Assembly (NCBI GenBank): GCA_963741305.1
Contig: CAVUHL010000003.1
Location: 1,302,001-1,366,000, forward strand
From: DATMER01 sp963741305
Lineage (GTDB): Bacteria; Acidobacteriota; Thermoanaerobaculia; Multivoradales; UBA5704
Reading direction: 5' to 3'
DNA: 64,000 bases
The notes below the pieces were generated by a model. That model searched no databases and had not been told where the DNA came from. It saw only the letters and a list, made by a program, of their open reading frames with translations. Positions 27,752 through 37,593 of the stretch are shown here, piece after piece. A program made the position numbers and the translations under genes. How positions within the stretch are numbered: position 1 is the stretch's first letter; every line of letters begins with the position of its first letter.

Positions 27752-29297
27752 GACCGCCCGACGCCAGGAAGGATGGCTCTTCGCCGCCCTGATCGTGCTG
27801 CACCTGCTGCCGATCTGGCTGCTGCCGTTCGCGCCGACCCAGGACGGCCCGGCTCATCTCTCGATGGCTCACGCCCTTCGCCAGTACGGCGAGCCCGAGG
27901 GGCTCTACCTGCGGGAGTACTTCGTCCAGAACCAGGAGGCGATCCCCAACTGGTTCGTCTTCTTCCTTCTCTCGGACGTCCTTCGCTTTCTCTCCCTGCC
28001 GGTGGCGGAGAAGGTGCTGCTCTCGGCTTACGTGGTCCTTTTGCCGCTTTCAGCCTGGTATTCGCTGGGGGCGCTTCGGCCAGGGTCCAGGTTCCTCGCC
28101 TTCCTGAGCTTCCCCTTCATCTACAACTTCCTGCTCAACATGGGCTTCTACAACTTCAGCTTCAGCCTGCCCGCGTTCCTCTTCTCCGTGGGGTTCTGGC
28201 TGCGGCATCGCGGGCGGCTCGGGATCGGCCACACGGCCATCCTCGCGCTTCTGGTGCTCTGGACCTACTTCTGCCATCCGGTCACGCTGGCGGTGCTGGT
28301 GGGGACGCTTTTGACGCTCGCCTCGTGGCGCACCCTGCGCCTGCGGTCCTTTAGAGGATTGGTGGCGCCGCTCGTTGCCTCGGCTCCGGCCGTGATGCTC
28401 CTGATTGCCTTCCTGCAGGACCGGATCGGCGGCAATGTGTCCGACATGACCTTCGCGGCCAAGGCCCGCCAGCTCGCGAGCCTCTACTCCCTGGTCTCGC
28501 TCGACACCCGGCTCGTGGGCTTCTCGATTGCGCTTTCCGTCCTTCTGGGCCTGCTCGCCGTGGCGGCGCTGTCGCGCCGGTTCCGGCGAAGACGGTTGCT
28601 GCCGGGTGACGGGCTTCTCTTCGCCTGCCTGTTCCTCATCGGGATCTACTTCGCGGCCCCGAACGAGATGGGGCAGGGGGGATTCGTCACCCACCGGCTC
28701 AACCTGTTTCCGTTTCTGATACTGATCCTCTGGCTGGGGACGTTCTCCTTCCCGGAGGCGCTCCGGACCGCGATCCGCTCGGCGAGCGCCGCGGTCTCCC
28801 TCGGGTTCCTGGCCGCGATGTTTGCGATCTGGGCGGGGCTGGGTGCCTACCTGTCCGACATCCTGACCGCGGCCCCGCACCTGGAGCCGCGGCGTACGCT
28901 GCTGACCCTTTCCTTCTCGAATGCCGGGGAGGACGAGGACGGCAGCGGCGACGACCTCACCTTCCGCACCTGGCCGTTCGTCCACGCGGGGAGCCATCTG
29001 GCGGCGCGCGTGCCGCAGGTGGACCTGTCCCTTTATGAGGCACATGAGGACTACTTTCCTCTCACCTACCGGCCGCGGCGCGATCCCTTCATCCATCTCG
29101 CCCGCGACCCGCTCGACCTGGAGGCCCAGCCGCCCCGGGTGGACCTTGGCCGATATCCAGGACGCATCGACTACGTGCTGCTCATCTGGCCTGCGGCAGA
29201 TGAGAAAGGAGCGGGGGACGTGCGGCGCCAGCTCGGAGCCTACGAGCGGGTCCATGTCTCTCCAGAGGGGCTTGCCGAGCTGTGGCGACACAAGTAA
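27750..29297 (+). CDS. Polytopic membrane protein, paralogue 1 of 3
   Basis: A 515-residue protein with about 11 hydrophobic segments and a soluble C-terminal part (about 385-515). An acidic motif near the N-terminus, PTQDGPAHLSMAHAL, followed by LREYFVQNQEAIPNWFV, is shared by all three tandem genes and lies where GT-C transferases carry their catalytic Asp. TACCAT 8 nt before the ATG suggests a leaderless promoter. A role in surface glycan or lipoglycan transfer is inferred from the neighbours only. Confidence 0.7.
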   Translation: MTARRQEGWLFAALIVLHLLPIWLLPFAPTQDGPAHLSMAHALRQYGEPEGLYLREYFVQNQEAIPNWFVFFLLSDVLRFLSLPVAEKVLLSAYVVLLPLSAWYSLGALRPGSRFLAFLSFPFIYNFLLNMGFYNFSFSLPAFLFSVGFWLRHRGRLGIGHTAILALLVLWTYFCHPVTLAVLVGTLLTLASWRTLRLRSFRGLVAPLVASAPAVMLLIAFLQDRIGGNVSDMTFAAKARQLASLYSLVSLDTRLVGFSIALSVLLGLLAVAALSRRFRRRRLLPGDGLLFACLFLIGIYFAAPNEMGQGGFVTHRLNLFPFLILILWLGTFSFPEALRTAIRSASAAVSLGFLAAMFAIWAGLGAYLSDILTAAPHLEPRRTLLTLSFSNAGEDEDGSGDDLTFRTWPFVHAGSHLAARVPQVDLSLYEAHEDYFPLTYRPRRDPFIHLARDPLDLEAQPPRVDLGRYPGRIDYVLLIWPAADEKGAGDVRRQLGAYERVHVSPEGLAELWRHK

Positions 29298-30823
29298 GGA
29301 GAGAGATTCTGCTGCTCGGGGCACTGATCGCGATCCACCTGATCCCGATCTGGACCCTCTCCTACTTTCCATCCCAGGACGGTCCTGCCCACGTGGCCAT
29401 CGCCAACATCCTGCGCGAGTACGGCGAGCCCGAGGGGCAGGTGCTGCGGGAGTACTTCGTCCGCGATCCCGGAGCGGTCACCAACTGGTTCGTCTACTTC
29501 GTGCTGGCGTACGGGCTCGGCTTCCTGCCGGTGGCGATCGCGGAGAAGGCCTTCCTGAGCGCGTACGTGATCCTCTTCCCCCTGGCGGCGCGCTATGCGG
29601 TGCGGGGGGTGGAGCCGCGCAACGGCTTCCTCGCCTTGCTGGCGGTGCCGTTCACCTACAACTACCTGCTGGCGATGGGCTTCTACAACTTCTGCTTCAG
29701 CCTGGTGGCGTTCCTCTTCGCGCTCGGGTATTGGCTGAGGCACAGGGATCGGCCGGTCGTCTTCGCCTTGCTGGCCCTGTGGGTGTACGTCTGCCACGTG
29801 ATCTCCTTCGGGATGCTCGTGGCGGCCGTCGGCACCCTCGGCGCCTGGGAGGTCTTCTCCCAAGGCTGGAGCCGCGCCCGCAGCCTGGTGGGGACGGCGC
29901 TCGCGCTGCTGCCCAGCCTGCTCCTGATGATCTCCTTCATGAACGGCTCGGGCCTGGGGACCACCTCTCTGCCGGTCCGTTACAAGCTCCTGCAGCTCGT
30001 CACCCTGGACAGCCTGGCCTCCTTCGACCCCCAGACGCGCTTCTTCGGCTACGCCGCGGCATTCCTGTTGGGTGCCCTGGCAGCCTGGGCGCTCTTGCGG
30101 CGGCCTCCCGCGGGGAAGGGATGGCTCGCCGTCGTGGTGGTCTACATCGCGCTGGTCCTCGCGATGCCAACCAACGTGGGAGTCGGTGGGTTCATCTCCT
30201 GGCGCCTGAGCCTGTTCACCGTGCTTGCCCTGATCCTCTGGCTCGCCCACTTCGACCTGCCTGCGCCGGTCCGCCGGTGGACCGCGATCCTCTCGGTCAG
30301 CCTGGCGCTCGGCCTGCTGAGCCTGCTCTGGACGCGCTGGTGGGCGGTCGACAACTACATGGCCGAGTACCTCTCGGCAGGGGAGCGGATCCCGGAAGGG
30401 AGCACGTTGCTCCACCTCTCCTATGCCCATCAGGGCCGGTGGCCGGATGGCCGCCCGATCGCGTTCCGGGTCGAGCCCTTCCTGCACGCCGGATCGCGCA
30501 TCACGGCCGGTAAAACCGTGGCCGACCTCTGGCTCTACGCCGCGGACTTCCCGGGCTATTTCCCCCTCCATTACCGGCCGGAGCGGAACCCCTATGAACA
30601 CATCGGCGTGGGGCCGAGCCCGGAGGACGTGCCGCCGGGCGTGGAATTCCTGACCTATCCGGAGCGCACCGGCGGCCGGGTCGATTACGTGCTCCTCTGG
30701 CAGGTTCCCTGGGAGTGGCAGCATCCCGCGGTCCACTCTGTAAAGGCGCAGCTCGAGGCGGGCTATGAGCGGGTCTGGGTCTCGCCACGCGGGCTCGCCG
30801 AGCTCTGGCGGTACCTAAAATGA
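29282..30823 (+). CDS. Polytopic membrane protein, paralogue 2 of 3
   Basis: A 513-residue protein starting at GTG 29282, overlapping the first paralogue by 16 bp. It shares SQDGPAHVAIANILREYG, NWFVYF, MGFYNFCFSLVAFLFALGYWLRHR and the C-terminal GGRVDYVLLWQ and YERVWVSPRGLAELWRYL with paralogue 3, with which it is closest. About 11 membrane segments. Same putative GT-C-like role; no experimental family assigned. Confidence 0.7.
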   Translation: MATQVRREILLLGALIAIHLIPIWTLSYFPSQDGPAHVAIANILREYGEPEGQVLREYFVRDPGAVTNWFVYFVLAYGLGFLPVAIAEKAFLSAYVILFPLAARYAVRGVEPRNGFLALLAVPFTYNYLLAMGFYNFCFSLVAFLFALGYWLRHRDRPVVFALLALWVYVCHVISFGMLVAAVGTLGAWEVFSQGWSRARSLVGTALALLPSLLLMISFMNGSGLGTTSLPVRYKLLQLVTLDSLASFDPQTRFFGYAAAFLLGALAAWALLRRPPAGKGWLAVVVVYIALVLAMPTNVGVGGFISWRLSLFTVLALILWLAHFDLPAPVRRWTAILSVSLALGLLSLLWTRWWAVDNYMAEYLSAGERIPEGSTLLHLSYAHQGRWPDGRPIAFRVEPFLHAGSRITAGKTVADLWLYAADFPGYFPLHYRPERNPYEHIGVGPSPEDVPPGVEFLTYPERTGGRVDYVLLWQVPWEWQHPAVHSVKAQLEAGYERVWVSPRGLAELWRYLK

Positions 30824-32376
30824 AGCGGCCTTCCGGAGAGGCGCTGCTGCTCGGGGCGCTGATCGCCATCCACCTGGTCCCGGTCTGGACCCTCTCCTAC
30901 TTCCCGTCGCAGGACGGCCCTGCCCATCTGGCCATTGCCAACATCCTGCGCGAGTACGGCGGGCCCGGCGGGCAGGCCCTGCGGGAGTACTTCGTGCTCG
31001 AGCCGGGGGCGGTCACCAACTGGTTCGTCTACTTCCTGCTGACCCATGTCCTGCGGTTCCTCCCCCTGGCCCTGGCGGAGAAGGCCTTCCTCAGCGCGTA
31101 CGTAATCCTTCTGCCCTTGTCGGTGCGCTACGCGGTGCGGGCGGTGGAGCCCCGCAACGCCATCCTCGCCCTGCTCTCCCTGCCATTCATCTACAACTAC
31201 CTGCTGGGGATGGGCTTCTACAACTTCTGCTGCAGCCTGGTGGCGTTCTTCTTTGCCCTCGGGTATTGGCTGAGGCACCGGGAGCGCCTCGGATGGCTTC
31301 ACGGGACCGTCTTCGCAGTCCTCACGCTCTGGGTCTACCTTTGCCATGTCGTGTCGGTGGGAGCGCTGCTGGCGGCGATCGGCACGCTGTGCCTGTTCGA
31401 TCTGCGGCGCCGCACCATCCTGCCTACGGCCCTGGCTCTCCTGCCCACCGTGGCCTTGATGCTCGTCTTCGTGGGCCGGACGGCGTCGGAGATCACCTCG
31501 ATCCCGGTGAAAGACAAGCTCGTGAAGCTTTTGACGCTCGATGTGCTGGCCTCTTTCGATCCCCGGACCCGCTATGTCGCCTACACGGCAGCGGTCCTGT
31601 TCGGCATTCTGGCTTTTTGGGGTCGAAAGAGCAGGTGGCTCGCGGTCTTCGCGGTCTTCGCCGCGCTGGTCCTTCTGATGCCGACGAACGTGGGAGACGG
31701 CGGGTTCATCGAGCTGCGCCTGAGCCTCTTCCCCTTCTTCGCCCTGATCCTCTGGCTCGCCGTCTCGGAGCTCTCCGTACCTCTGCGGCGGGGGATACAG
31801 GTCGCGGCGATAGGCCTCAGCCTGGCGCTGCTCGGATTGCTCTGGACCCGCTGGCGGGTGCTCGACGTTTACCTGGCCGAGTACCTTTCCGCCGAGGAGC
31901 GGATCCCGGAGGGGAGCACGGTGCTCCCCCTGTCCTACTCCCACCTCGGCACGGGGCCGGACGGCGGCGAAATCTCGTACCGGGTCCAGCCTTTCGTGCA
32001 TGCCGGGTCGCACATCACGGCCCGGAAGCCCGTGGTCGACCTCCGGCTCTACGCGGCCAACTACGAGGGCTACTTTCCCGTCCACTACCGCCCGGAGCTG
32101 AACCCGTACAGCCACATCGCCCAGGGATACTGGGCCGAGAGGGTGCCGCCCTGGGTGGAGTTCCTGACCTATCCGAGGCGCACCGGCGGGCGGGTCGACT
32201 ACGTGCTCATCTGGCAGGCTCCGCCGGACCGGAAGCATCCGGCGATGCGCTCGCTGTGGCGGCAGCTCCGGACGGGCTACGAGCGGGTCTACGTTTCGCC
32301 GCGGGGTTTCGCCGTGCTCTATCGGGACAAGCGCGAGCGGACGAGAGGCGCCAGGATCTTGCCGACCGCGCGGTGA
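30820..32376 (+). CDS. Polytopic membrane protein, paralogue 3 of 3
   Basis: A 518-residue protein overlapping paralogue 2 by 4 bp. The same motifs appear (SQDGPAHLAIANILREYG, NWFVYFLL, MGFYNFCCSLVAFFFALGYW, YERVYVSPRGF). Its 3' end overlaps the convergent SGNH hydrolase gene by 58 bp and adds a polar tail absent from the others. The tandem duplication and overlap imply one transcript for all three. Confidence 0.7.
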   Translation: MKRPSGEALLLGALIAIHLVPVWTLSYFPSQDGPAHLAIANILREYGGPGGQALREYFVLEPGAVTNWFVYFLLTHVLRFLPLALAEKAFLSAYVILLPLSVRYAVRAVEPRNAILALLSLPFIYNYLLGMGFYNFCCSLVAFFFALGYWLRHRERLGWLHGTVFAVLTLWVYLCHVVSVGALLAAIGTLCLFDLRRRTILPTALALLPTVALMLVFVGRTASEITSIPVKDKLVKLLTLDVLASFDPRTRYVAYTAAVLFGILAFWGRKSRWLAVFAVFAALVLLMPTNVGDGGFIELRLSLFPFFALILWLAVSELSVPLRRGIQVAAIGLSLALLGLLWTRWRVLDVYLAEYLSAEERIPEGSTVLPLSYSHLGTGPDGGEISYRVQPFVHAGSHITARKPVVDLRLYAANYEGYFPVHYRPELNPYSHIAQGYWAERVPPWVEFLTYPRRTGGRVDYVLIWQAPPDRKHPAMRSLWRQLRTGYERVYVSPRGFAVLYRDKRERTRGARILPTAR

Positions 32377-33365
32377 CCCTCCTCGTTCCAGTGCTGGTCG
32401 CGAGGGTAGCGGAGCCGCGGCCAATCGGCCCGTACGCTGTCGAGGGAGAGGTAGGGGATTTCCTTTGCCTTCAGGACTTTTTCGAGGTTGGAGCGGTCGG
32501 CCTCGTAATCCTGGCCGCGGCTCTCGATGAGCAGGGCGAGGACGCCCCCCCCTGATCGACTGGCCTGGTCGCGGATCGAAGCGAGGGCCTGTGCCGTGGG
32601 CTCGTAGAGGCCCAGGGAGCGATGGACGGCTTCTTCCTTCCTGCGGGCCAGGGCGCGGGCGGCATCGCCCAGAGGGGGCAGGGCGAGCCGCGCCAGGTAG
32701 GAGGCGTGCTTTGCCCAGGCCGTGGCGGTCCCGATCCCTGGCAGGCGGGTGTCGCCGAGGTAGAGGTTGCTCCCGATCTGGTGGATGCGCCCCACGTAGC
32801 CCTGGGAGACGATGTACCCGTCCATGTAGAGGAAGGGAGTGCCGCACCGGTTGCGGTCCCAATGGGGGGAGAGGGTGACGACGACGAAATCCGGCCGCAG
32901 GAGGGGGAGGAGGGCACGGGCGTGCGCGGCCATCTGACAGGTGCTGTACCCGGGGACACCGCCGTTGTAGACCCGGATGCCGGACTCGTGCTCCAGGACC
33001 GCGGACCAGGTGCGGTCTGCCGGCACCCCCTCGCCGAAGGTCATCGAGTCCCCGATCGCCAGGATCGACGGCTGGGGTCCGGCCGTGTGGCGGTGCTCGC
33101 GCATGCCGTGCCGGCTGATCTCCACCGGCATCTCGAACTCGCCGGTGAAAGCGGTCTCCCGGCCCTGGAACCCTGGCCGCAGCGCATACCCGCTCACGGA
33201 GTCGGCCTGGAAAAGGTACTGCGGGTGGTTCCCGCCGGCGAACCAGGGGGAGCCCCGGCCCATCGCGCCGATGCCGAGGATACGCAGCGCGGCCTCGGCG
33301 AAAAGCAACGCCACCAGGGCCGAAGCCCCGGCGAGGGCGGTTTTCTTCCGGCGCTCGCTAACCAT
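32319..33365 (-). CDS. SGNH/GDSL hydrolase with N-terminal membrane anchor
   Basis: A 348-residue protein. One helix (about 8-28), then block I ILAIGDSMTFGEG with the Ser nucleophile (about 102), VYNGGVPGYST as the Gly block, and the catalytic Asp/His in YPRDQHWNEEGH. The family includes O-acyl esterases and acyl transferase partners for surface polysaccharides. It overlaps the gene upstream by 8 bp and probably acts in the periplasm on glycans made nearby. Confidence 0.82.
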   Translation of the reverse strand: MVSERRKKTALAGASALVALLFAEAALRILGIGAMGRGSPWFAGGNHPQYLFQADSVSGYALRPGFQGRETAFTGEFEMPVEISRHGMREHRHTAGPQPSILAIGDSMTFGEGVPADRTWSAVLEHESGIRVYNGGVPGYSTCQMAAHARALLPLLRPDFVVVTLSPHWDRNRCGTPFLYMDGYIVSQGYVGRIHQIGSNLYLGDTRLPGIGTATAWAKHASYLARLALPPLGDAARALARRKEEAVHRSLGLYEPTAQALASIRDQASRSGGGVLALLIESRGQDYEADRSNLEKVLKAKEIPYLSLDSVRADWPRLRYPRDQHWNEEGHRAVGKILAPLVRSRLSR

Positions 33366-34947
33366 TCGGCGGCCACTCCGGCACGAGTTGGAAGATTACG
33401 CCCTTCGGCCGGCTTTCGAGCCTCAGCTCGTACAAGTAATAGTCATCCGTCCACCACATGCGATGGCGGGCGCGGACCTCGGGCTTGAGCTGGAGGCTCG
33501 TTCCGTCCGCCTTCCGCATCTGGATTCCCGCGAGCGGCTGCGGACTGCCGATCAGGAGGTCCCCGGGCTCGCCGGGCGCCAGGCGCAGCCGGTCCCCGTC
33601 GGGGCTCAGGCTTGGGGTGAGCAGCCGGATCCAGAGCAGGTTGTGGACGAAGTCCTCCCGCCCCGAGGGCTTCAGGTGCGAGAGGGTGGTTTCGAAAGGG
33701 AGCCAGCGGCGGGCCGCCTCGGAGACGTAGCGGTAGCCGCCCTCGGACGCCAGGGGGAAGATCCGGGGCGCGGACCACAGCGGGAGGAGGAAGGGCGCCG
33801 CCAGCAGCGTGACCAGGACCGCGGCGAGAGCCCCCAACGCCGGCCGCACCGGCCGCGCGGCCAGGAACCAGAGCGCCGGATAGAGCGGCAGGAAGTAGCG
33901 GTTCGCCATGGCCCCGCCGCCGCCATAGAAGTTGAAGGGCCGCAGCCAGAACAGGACCGCCGCGGCCAGGAGCACGGACAGCACCAGCGCCCATCTCCCC
34001 TCGCCCCGCCGGAAGGCGAAAAAGCCCAGGACCAGGGGGAGGAAGTAGGGGAGGATGCCGACGTGGCGGCCCACCAGGTAATAGACCGTGTTCCACCCGC
34101 CCTGGCGGGGGTCGAAGCCCATCTTGAGCGTGTCTTCCTTGACCCAGGAGTGCGTGCCGCGCTCTGCGATCTGCCCCGCCCAGTCGATGTCGCTGATCGC
34201 TGGGAAGCCCGTGTAGGAGTAGAAGCTCCGCCGGTCGCCGCCATAGCTCGTCCAGGTTCCCCGGGTCGCCAGGCTGGCGAGGATCGCGATCAAGACCAGA
34301 GCCGCCGCGCCCACCGCCACCACCTTCTTGCGAGCGCCCACCGGAGTGGCCAGGAGCAGCCCCGCATACAGGGGGCGGGAAAGCATGACGATGGCCAGCA
34401 GGGCTCCCGCCGCGAGCCAATGCCTCTTCTCGGAAATCAGGGCCAGGGCGATGGCGACCAGGCACATCAGGAAGAGGTCGGAGTGGACCCAGAAGACGTA
34501 GGCGAAGGTCACCGAGGCGAAAACCCAGGCCGCGACCCAGAGCGGAGCCACATCTCCGATCCGCCGCTGGAGCGCCCGCCCGGCCATCACCGAGGCCAAG
34601 GCGAGCAGCAGGGCATTGGCCACGGCCGCGCCGCGGGTGGGGGAGAGGCGCACGAACGGCGCGATGAAGAGCGGATAGGCGGCGGGCTTGCCGTAGACCA
34701 GGGTCTTGCCGCCATCCACGCTCTGCAGGATCAGCCCCTCGGGCGGACGGCCCCACTGCTCCACGAACCGGTCATGATCCTTGCGGGTGTACTCGAGGTC
34801 GAAATCCCAGGCGAGGCTCTGGGCCTCCATCAGGTAGGTGGCCTCGTCGCCGACGAACGAGGGCCAGTCGCGGCGGTCCAGCGTCGCGGCGGCGGCGAGC
34901 GTGGCCGCGAGGAGGAGGCCCAGGATGGCCCAGGACAATCTGTTCAT
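33358..34947 (-). CDS. GT39/GT-C-like polytopic glycosyltransferase
   Basis: A 529-residue protein with about 11 membrane segments. After the first helix comes an acidic loop, FVGDEATYLMEAQSL, similar to the PMT/ArnT acidic motif, and later KPAAYPLFIAPFVRL. The C-terminal domain (about 385-529) is soluble. A lipid-linked sugar donor is expected, but the acceptor is unknown. It is divergent from the GT2 gene at 34986 with a symmetric promoter between. Confidence 0.75.
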   Translation of the reverse strand: MNRLSWAILGLLLAATLAAAATLDRRDWPSFVGDEATYLMEAQSLAWDFDLEYTRKDHDRFVEQWGRPPEGLILQSVDGGKTLVYGKPAAYPLFIAPFVRLSPTRGAAVANALLLALASVMAGRALQRRIGDVAPLWVAAWVFASVTFAYVFWVHSDLFLMCLVAIALALISEKRHWLAAGALLAIVMLSRPLYAGLLLATPVGARKKVVAVGAAALVLIAILASLATRGTWTSYGGDRRSFYSYTGFPAISDIDWAGQIAERGTHSWVKEDTLKMGFDPRQGGWNTVYYLVGRHVGILPYFLPLVLGFFAFRRGEGRWALVLSVLLAAAVLFWLRPFNFYGGGGAMANRYFLPLYPALWFLAARPVRPALGALAAVLVTLLAAPFLLPLWSAPRIFPLASEGGYRYVSEAARRWLPFETTLSHLKPSGREDFVHNLLWIRLLTPSLSPDGDRLRLAPGEPGDLLIGSPQPLAGIQMRKADGTSLQLKPEVRARHRMWWTDDYYLYELRLESRPKGVIFQLVPEWPPNG

Positions 34948-34956
34948 CGGGGCGGG

Positions 34957-34977
34957 ATTGTACTCCCCTGTTACAAT
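34957..34977. promoter_or_regulatory. Back-to-back -10 boxes giving leaderless divergent transcripts
   Basis: ATTGTA (34957-34962) and TACAAT (34972-34977) form an inverted repeat, so each strand reads TACAAT. On the plus strand 8 nt separate it from the ATG at 34986; on the minus strand 9 nt separate it from the ATG at 34947. Neither start has a Shine-Dalgarno sequence. Confidence 0.5.
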
Positions 34978-34985
34978 ACGCGCCG

Positions 34986-35975
34986 ATGAGCCAGCCCATT
35001 CCGTTCGGTAAGACCCCTGTGATCACTCCGGCGCCCGAGGAGGTGGAGATCAGCGTCCTCGTTCCGGTGCTCGACGAGGCCGAGACGGTCCAGGAGCTGG
35101 CGCGGCGGGTCGCGGACGTGCTCGGCCGGCTCGGCCGCTCGTTCGAGATCGTGTTCGTGGACGACGGCTCGTCAGACGGCACGCCCAGTCAGGTGCGCGA
35201 GGCGCGCGAGCGGGACCCCCGGGTCAAGCTGGTCCGCCTGCGCCGCAACTTCGGCAAGGCCGCCGCCCTCTGCGCCGGCTTCGACCACTGCACCGGCCGC
35301 ATCATCATCACCATGGACGGCGACCTCCAGGACGACCCCGAGGAGATCCCCCGTTTCCTCGCCAAGCTGGAGGATGAAGACCTCGACCTCGTCTCCGGCT
35401 GGAAACGCCGGCGCCAGGACCCCGCCTCCAAGCGGCTCCCCTCGCGCCTGTTCAACTGGGTGACGCGCCAGCTCGCGCAGGTCGACCTCCACGACTTCAA
35501 CTGCGGCTTCAAGGCCTACCGGCGCGAAGTCCTCGCCGAGATCTCGGTCTACGGGGAGCTCCACCGCTACATCCCGGTGCTGGCGAGCCGCCGCGGTTTC
35601 CTGGTCGGGGAGATCCAGGTGCAGCACCATCCGCGGCTCCACGGCCGCAGCAAGTACGGCTGGGACCGCCTCTACAAGGGGTTGCTCGACCTGATCACGG
35701 TGCTCTTCATCACGCGCTACACCCGCCGGCCGCTCCACCTGTTCGGAACGCTGGGGCTCGGGTTCTTCATCAGCGGCGTCGCGATCGACACCTGGCTTGC
35801 CTACCTTTGGGTCTTCCACCATGAAGACCTCTCCAACCGGCCGCTCCTGCTGTTCGGCAACCTGTTGATCCTGCTGGGGATCATGGTGCTCACCACCGGG
35901 CTGATCGGCGAGATGATCACGTTCAAGAACTTCCGGCGCCGCGACAGCTACTCGATCAAAGAGTGGCTGGAGTGA
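34986..35975 (+). CDS. GT2 dolichyl/undecaprenyl-phosphate sugar transferase (GtrB/DPM-like)
   Basis: A 329-residue protein. The GT-A domain has SVLVPVLDEAETV, FVDDGSSDGT, LRRNFGKAAALCAGFDH, MDGDLQDDP (DxD) and KYGWDRLYKGLLDL; two C-terminal helices (about 240-310) anchor it in the inner membrane. Members load a sugar onto polyprenyl phosphate, the donor used by GT-C enzymes such as those encoded around it. Good length and motifs. Confidence 0.9.
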   Translation: MSQPIPFGKTPVITPAPEEVEISVLVPVLDEAETVQELARRVADVLGRLGRSFEIVFVDDGSSDGTPSQVREARERDPRVKLVRLRRNFGKAAALCAGFDHCTGRIIITMDGDLQDDPEEIPRFLAKLEDEDLDLVSGWKRRRQDPASKRLPSRLFNWVTRQLAQVDLHDFNCGFKAYRREVLAEISVYGELHRYIPVLASRRGFLVGEIQVQHHPRLHGRSKYGWDRLYKGLLDLITVLFITRYTRRPLHLFGTLGLGFFISGVAIDTWLAYLWVFHHEDLSNRPLLLFGNLLILLGIMVLTTGLIGEMITFKNFRRRDSYSIKEWLE

Positions 35976-37171
35976 ACGGGCGCCCGCTCGACCTGCTCTT
36001 CCTCACCCAGACCTATCCCCGCTTCGAAGGGGACACCGCGGGCCCCTTCATCCGCGACCTGGCCCGGGGGCTCGTGCGCCTGGGCGACCGGGTGACCGTG
36101 CTCGCGCCTCATGCCGAAGGGGTGCCGGCCCGTTGGGAGGACCAGGGCGTCGAGACGGTCACCTTCCGCTACGCGCCCGAGCGTTACGAGGTCCTGGGGT
36201 ACGGCCGGAGCCTGGAAGCCGACGAGCGGGTCAAAGGCGGCGCGGCCATCGCGGCTCCTCTTTATGCCCTGGGGTTGCTGCGGGCGGTCCGGAAAGCTAG
36301 GCGGTTCGACCTCGTTCATGCCCACTGGATCGTGCCCAACGGGGTGATCGCGGCTTTCAGCTCTGCTCCCTTGGCAATCGGTCTTCATGGGAGCGACGTC
36401 TTCCTCGCCGAGAAGCCGGGAGTGCGGATGGCTGCGGCCTGGGCGCTCCGGCGCGCTCGGCTCCTCACCGGCTGCTCCCCGGAACTGGTGGACCGGGTCC
36501 GCGCCCTCGGCTTTCCCGAGGAGCGCTCGCGGGTCATCCCCTATGGAGTGGACGTGAAGACCTTCTCCCCCGGCCGAAGCGGCTGGCGCGAGCGCCTCGG
36601 AATCCCGGAGGACGCTCCGCTCATCCTGAGCGTCGGCCGGATGGCGACCAAGAAGGGGTTCCACGTCCTCATGGAGGCCCTTCCGGAGATTCTCGCCTCC
36701 GGAGCACACGTGGTCCTTGCCGGGGGAGGAGACCTCCTACCGGAATTCCAGCGTCAGGCGCCCAGATTCGACGGCCGGCTCCACCTGCCCGGCCCGGTGC
36801 TCCGCGACACCCTGCCGGACCTCTACCGGGCGGCGGACATCTTCGTCCTGCCCGCGGTCCACGACTCCAAGGGGAATGTCGACGGCCTGCCCAACGTCAT
36901 CCTGGAAGCGATGGCGAGCGGCCTGCCGGTGGTGGCATCCGGGATCTCGGGCATCCCCCTTGCTGTCGAGGACGGGCTCACGGGCCTGCTGGTGCCGGAG
37001 CGCGACCCCGCCGTCCTGGCGATGGCGCTACGGAAGCTCCTGGCGGACCCGGAGCTGGCCAGGGTGATGGGGGAGAGGGGGCGGCGCAAGGCCGAGACGG
37101 AGCTGACCTGGGACGCGGTTGCGTCGCGTTACCGCGAGGGATACGTGGCCGCCTTGTCCATGCCCACTTGA
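35963..37171 (+). CDS. GT4-family glycosyltransferase
   Basis: A 402-residue protein. Start GTG 35963 or the GTG at 35972, which overlaps the upstream TGA. The N-terminal GT-B domain has TQTYPRFEGDTAGPFIRDLARGL; the C-terminal domain has LSVGRMATKKGFHVLMEALP and the donor-binding LPNVILEAMASGLPVVASG (EX7E-like). It is a cytosolic retaining transferase, probably adding sugars to a lipid-linked glycan with the neighbouring GT2. Confidence 0.88.
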   Translation: MAGVNGRPLDLLFLTQTYPRFEGDTAGPFIRDLARGLVRLGDRVTVLAPHAEGVPARWEDQGVETVTFRYAPERYEVLGYGRSLEADERVKGGAAIAAPLYALGLLRAVRKARRFDLVHAHWIVPNGVIAAFSSAPLAIGLHGSDVFLAEKPGVRMAAAWALRRARLLTGCSPELVDRVRALGFPEERSRVIPYGVDVKTFSPGRSGWRERLGIPEDAPLILSVGRMATKKGFHVLMEALPEILASGAHVVLAGGGDLLPEFQRQAPRFDGRLHLPGPVLRDTLPDLYRAADIFVLPAVHDSKGNVDGLPNVILEAMASGLPVVASGISGIPLAVEDGLTGLLVPERDPAVLAMALRKLLADPELARVMGERGRRKAETELTWDAVASRYREGYVAALSMPT

Positions 37172-37252
37172 TCCGCTAGACTTCAGGTACTTCTTCAGCC
37201 TCGCGGGCTGTTGCGCGAGAGGGATTCACTTCCTTTTCTCGGGGACGGACTC

Positions 37253-37579
37253 ATGGGGACGGACAGGCCGGACGATCGACAGGGCATGACCAAGGCCGAC
37301 TTGGTCGACGCGGTGTACGAGCGGCACGGAGGGCTGACGAAGGACGAGGCGGCGGAGATCGTGGACACGATCCTCAAGACCGTCAAGACGTCCCTTCGCC
37401 GTGGCCGGACCGTCCGCATCAAGAACTTCGGCACCTTCGAGGTGACCGCCCGGCCGGGAAGGGTAGGCGTCAATCCGGTGAGCGGCGAAAAGATCTTCAT
37501 CCGCCCCCACAAGGGGCTCAGCTTCCGGCCCGCGCGGCGGCTGATGGACGTCATGGGTCCGCGCAAGCGCGATTCCTGA
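37253..37579 (+). CDS. HU/IHF-family nucleoid protein
   Basis: About 108 residues from ATG 37253; MTKADL at 37286 is an alternative start and the usual family N-terminus. Conserved TKADLVDAVYERHG, TVKTSLRRGRTVRIKNFGTFEV and the DNA-bending Pro arm region VGVNPVSGEKIFI (NP-x-T/S-GE) are present. It binds and bends DNA. It is followed 14 bp later by a MerR gene, a pairing often seen with ihfA. Confidence 0.93.
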   Translation: MGTDRPDDRQGMTKADLVDAVYERHGGLTKDEAAEIVDTILKTVKTSLRRGRTVRIKNFGTFEVTARPGRVGVNPVSGEKIFIRPHKGLSFRPARRLMDVMGPRKRDS

Positions 37580-37593
37580 CGAGATCGGTCTGA

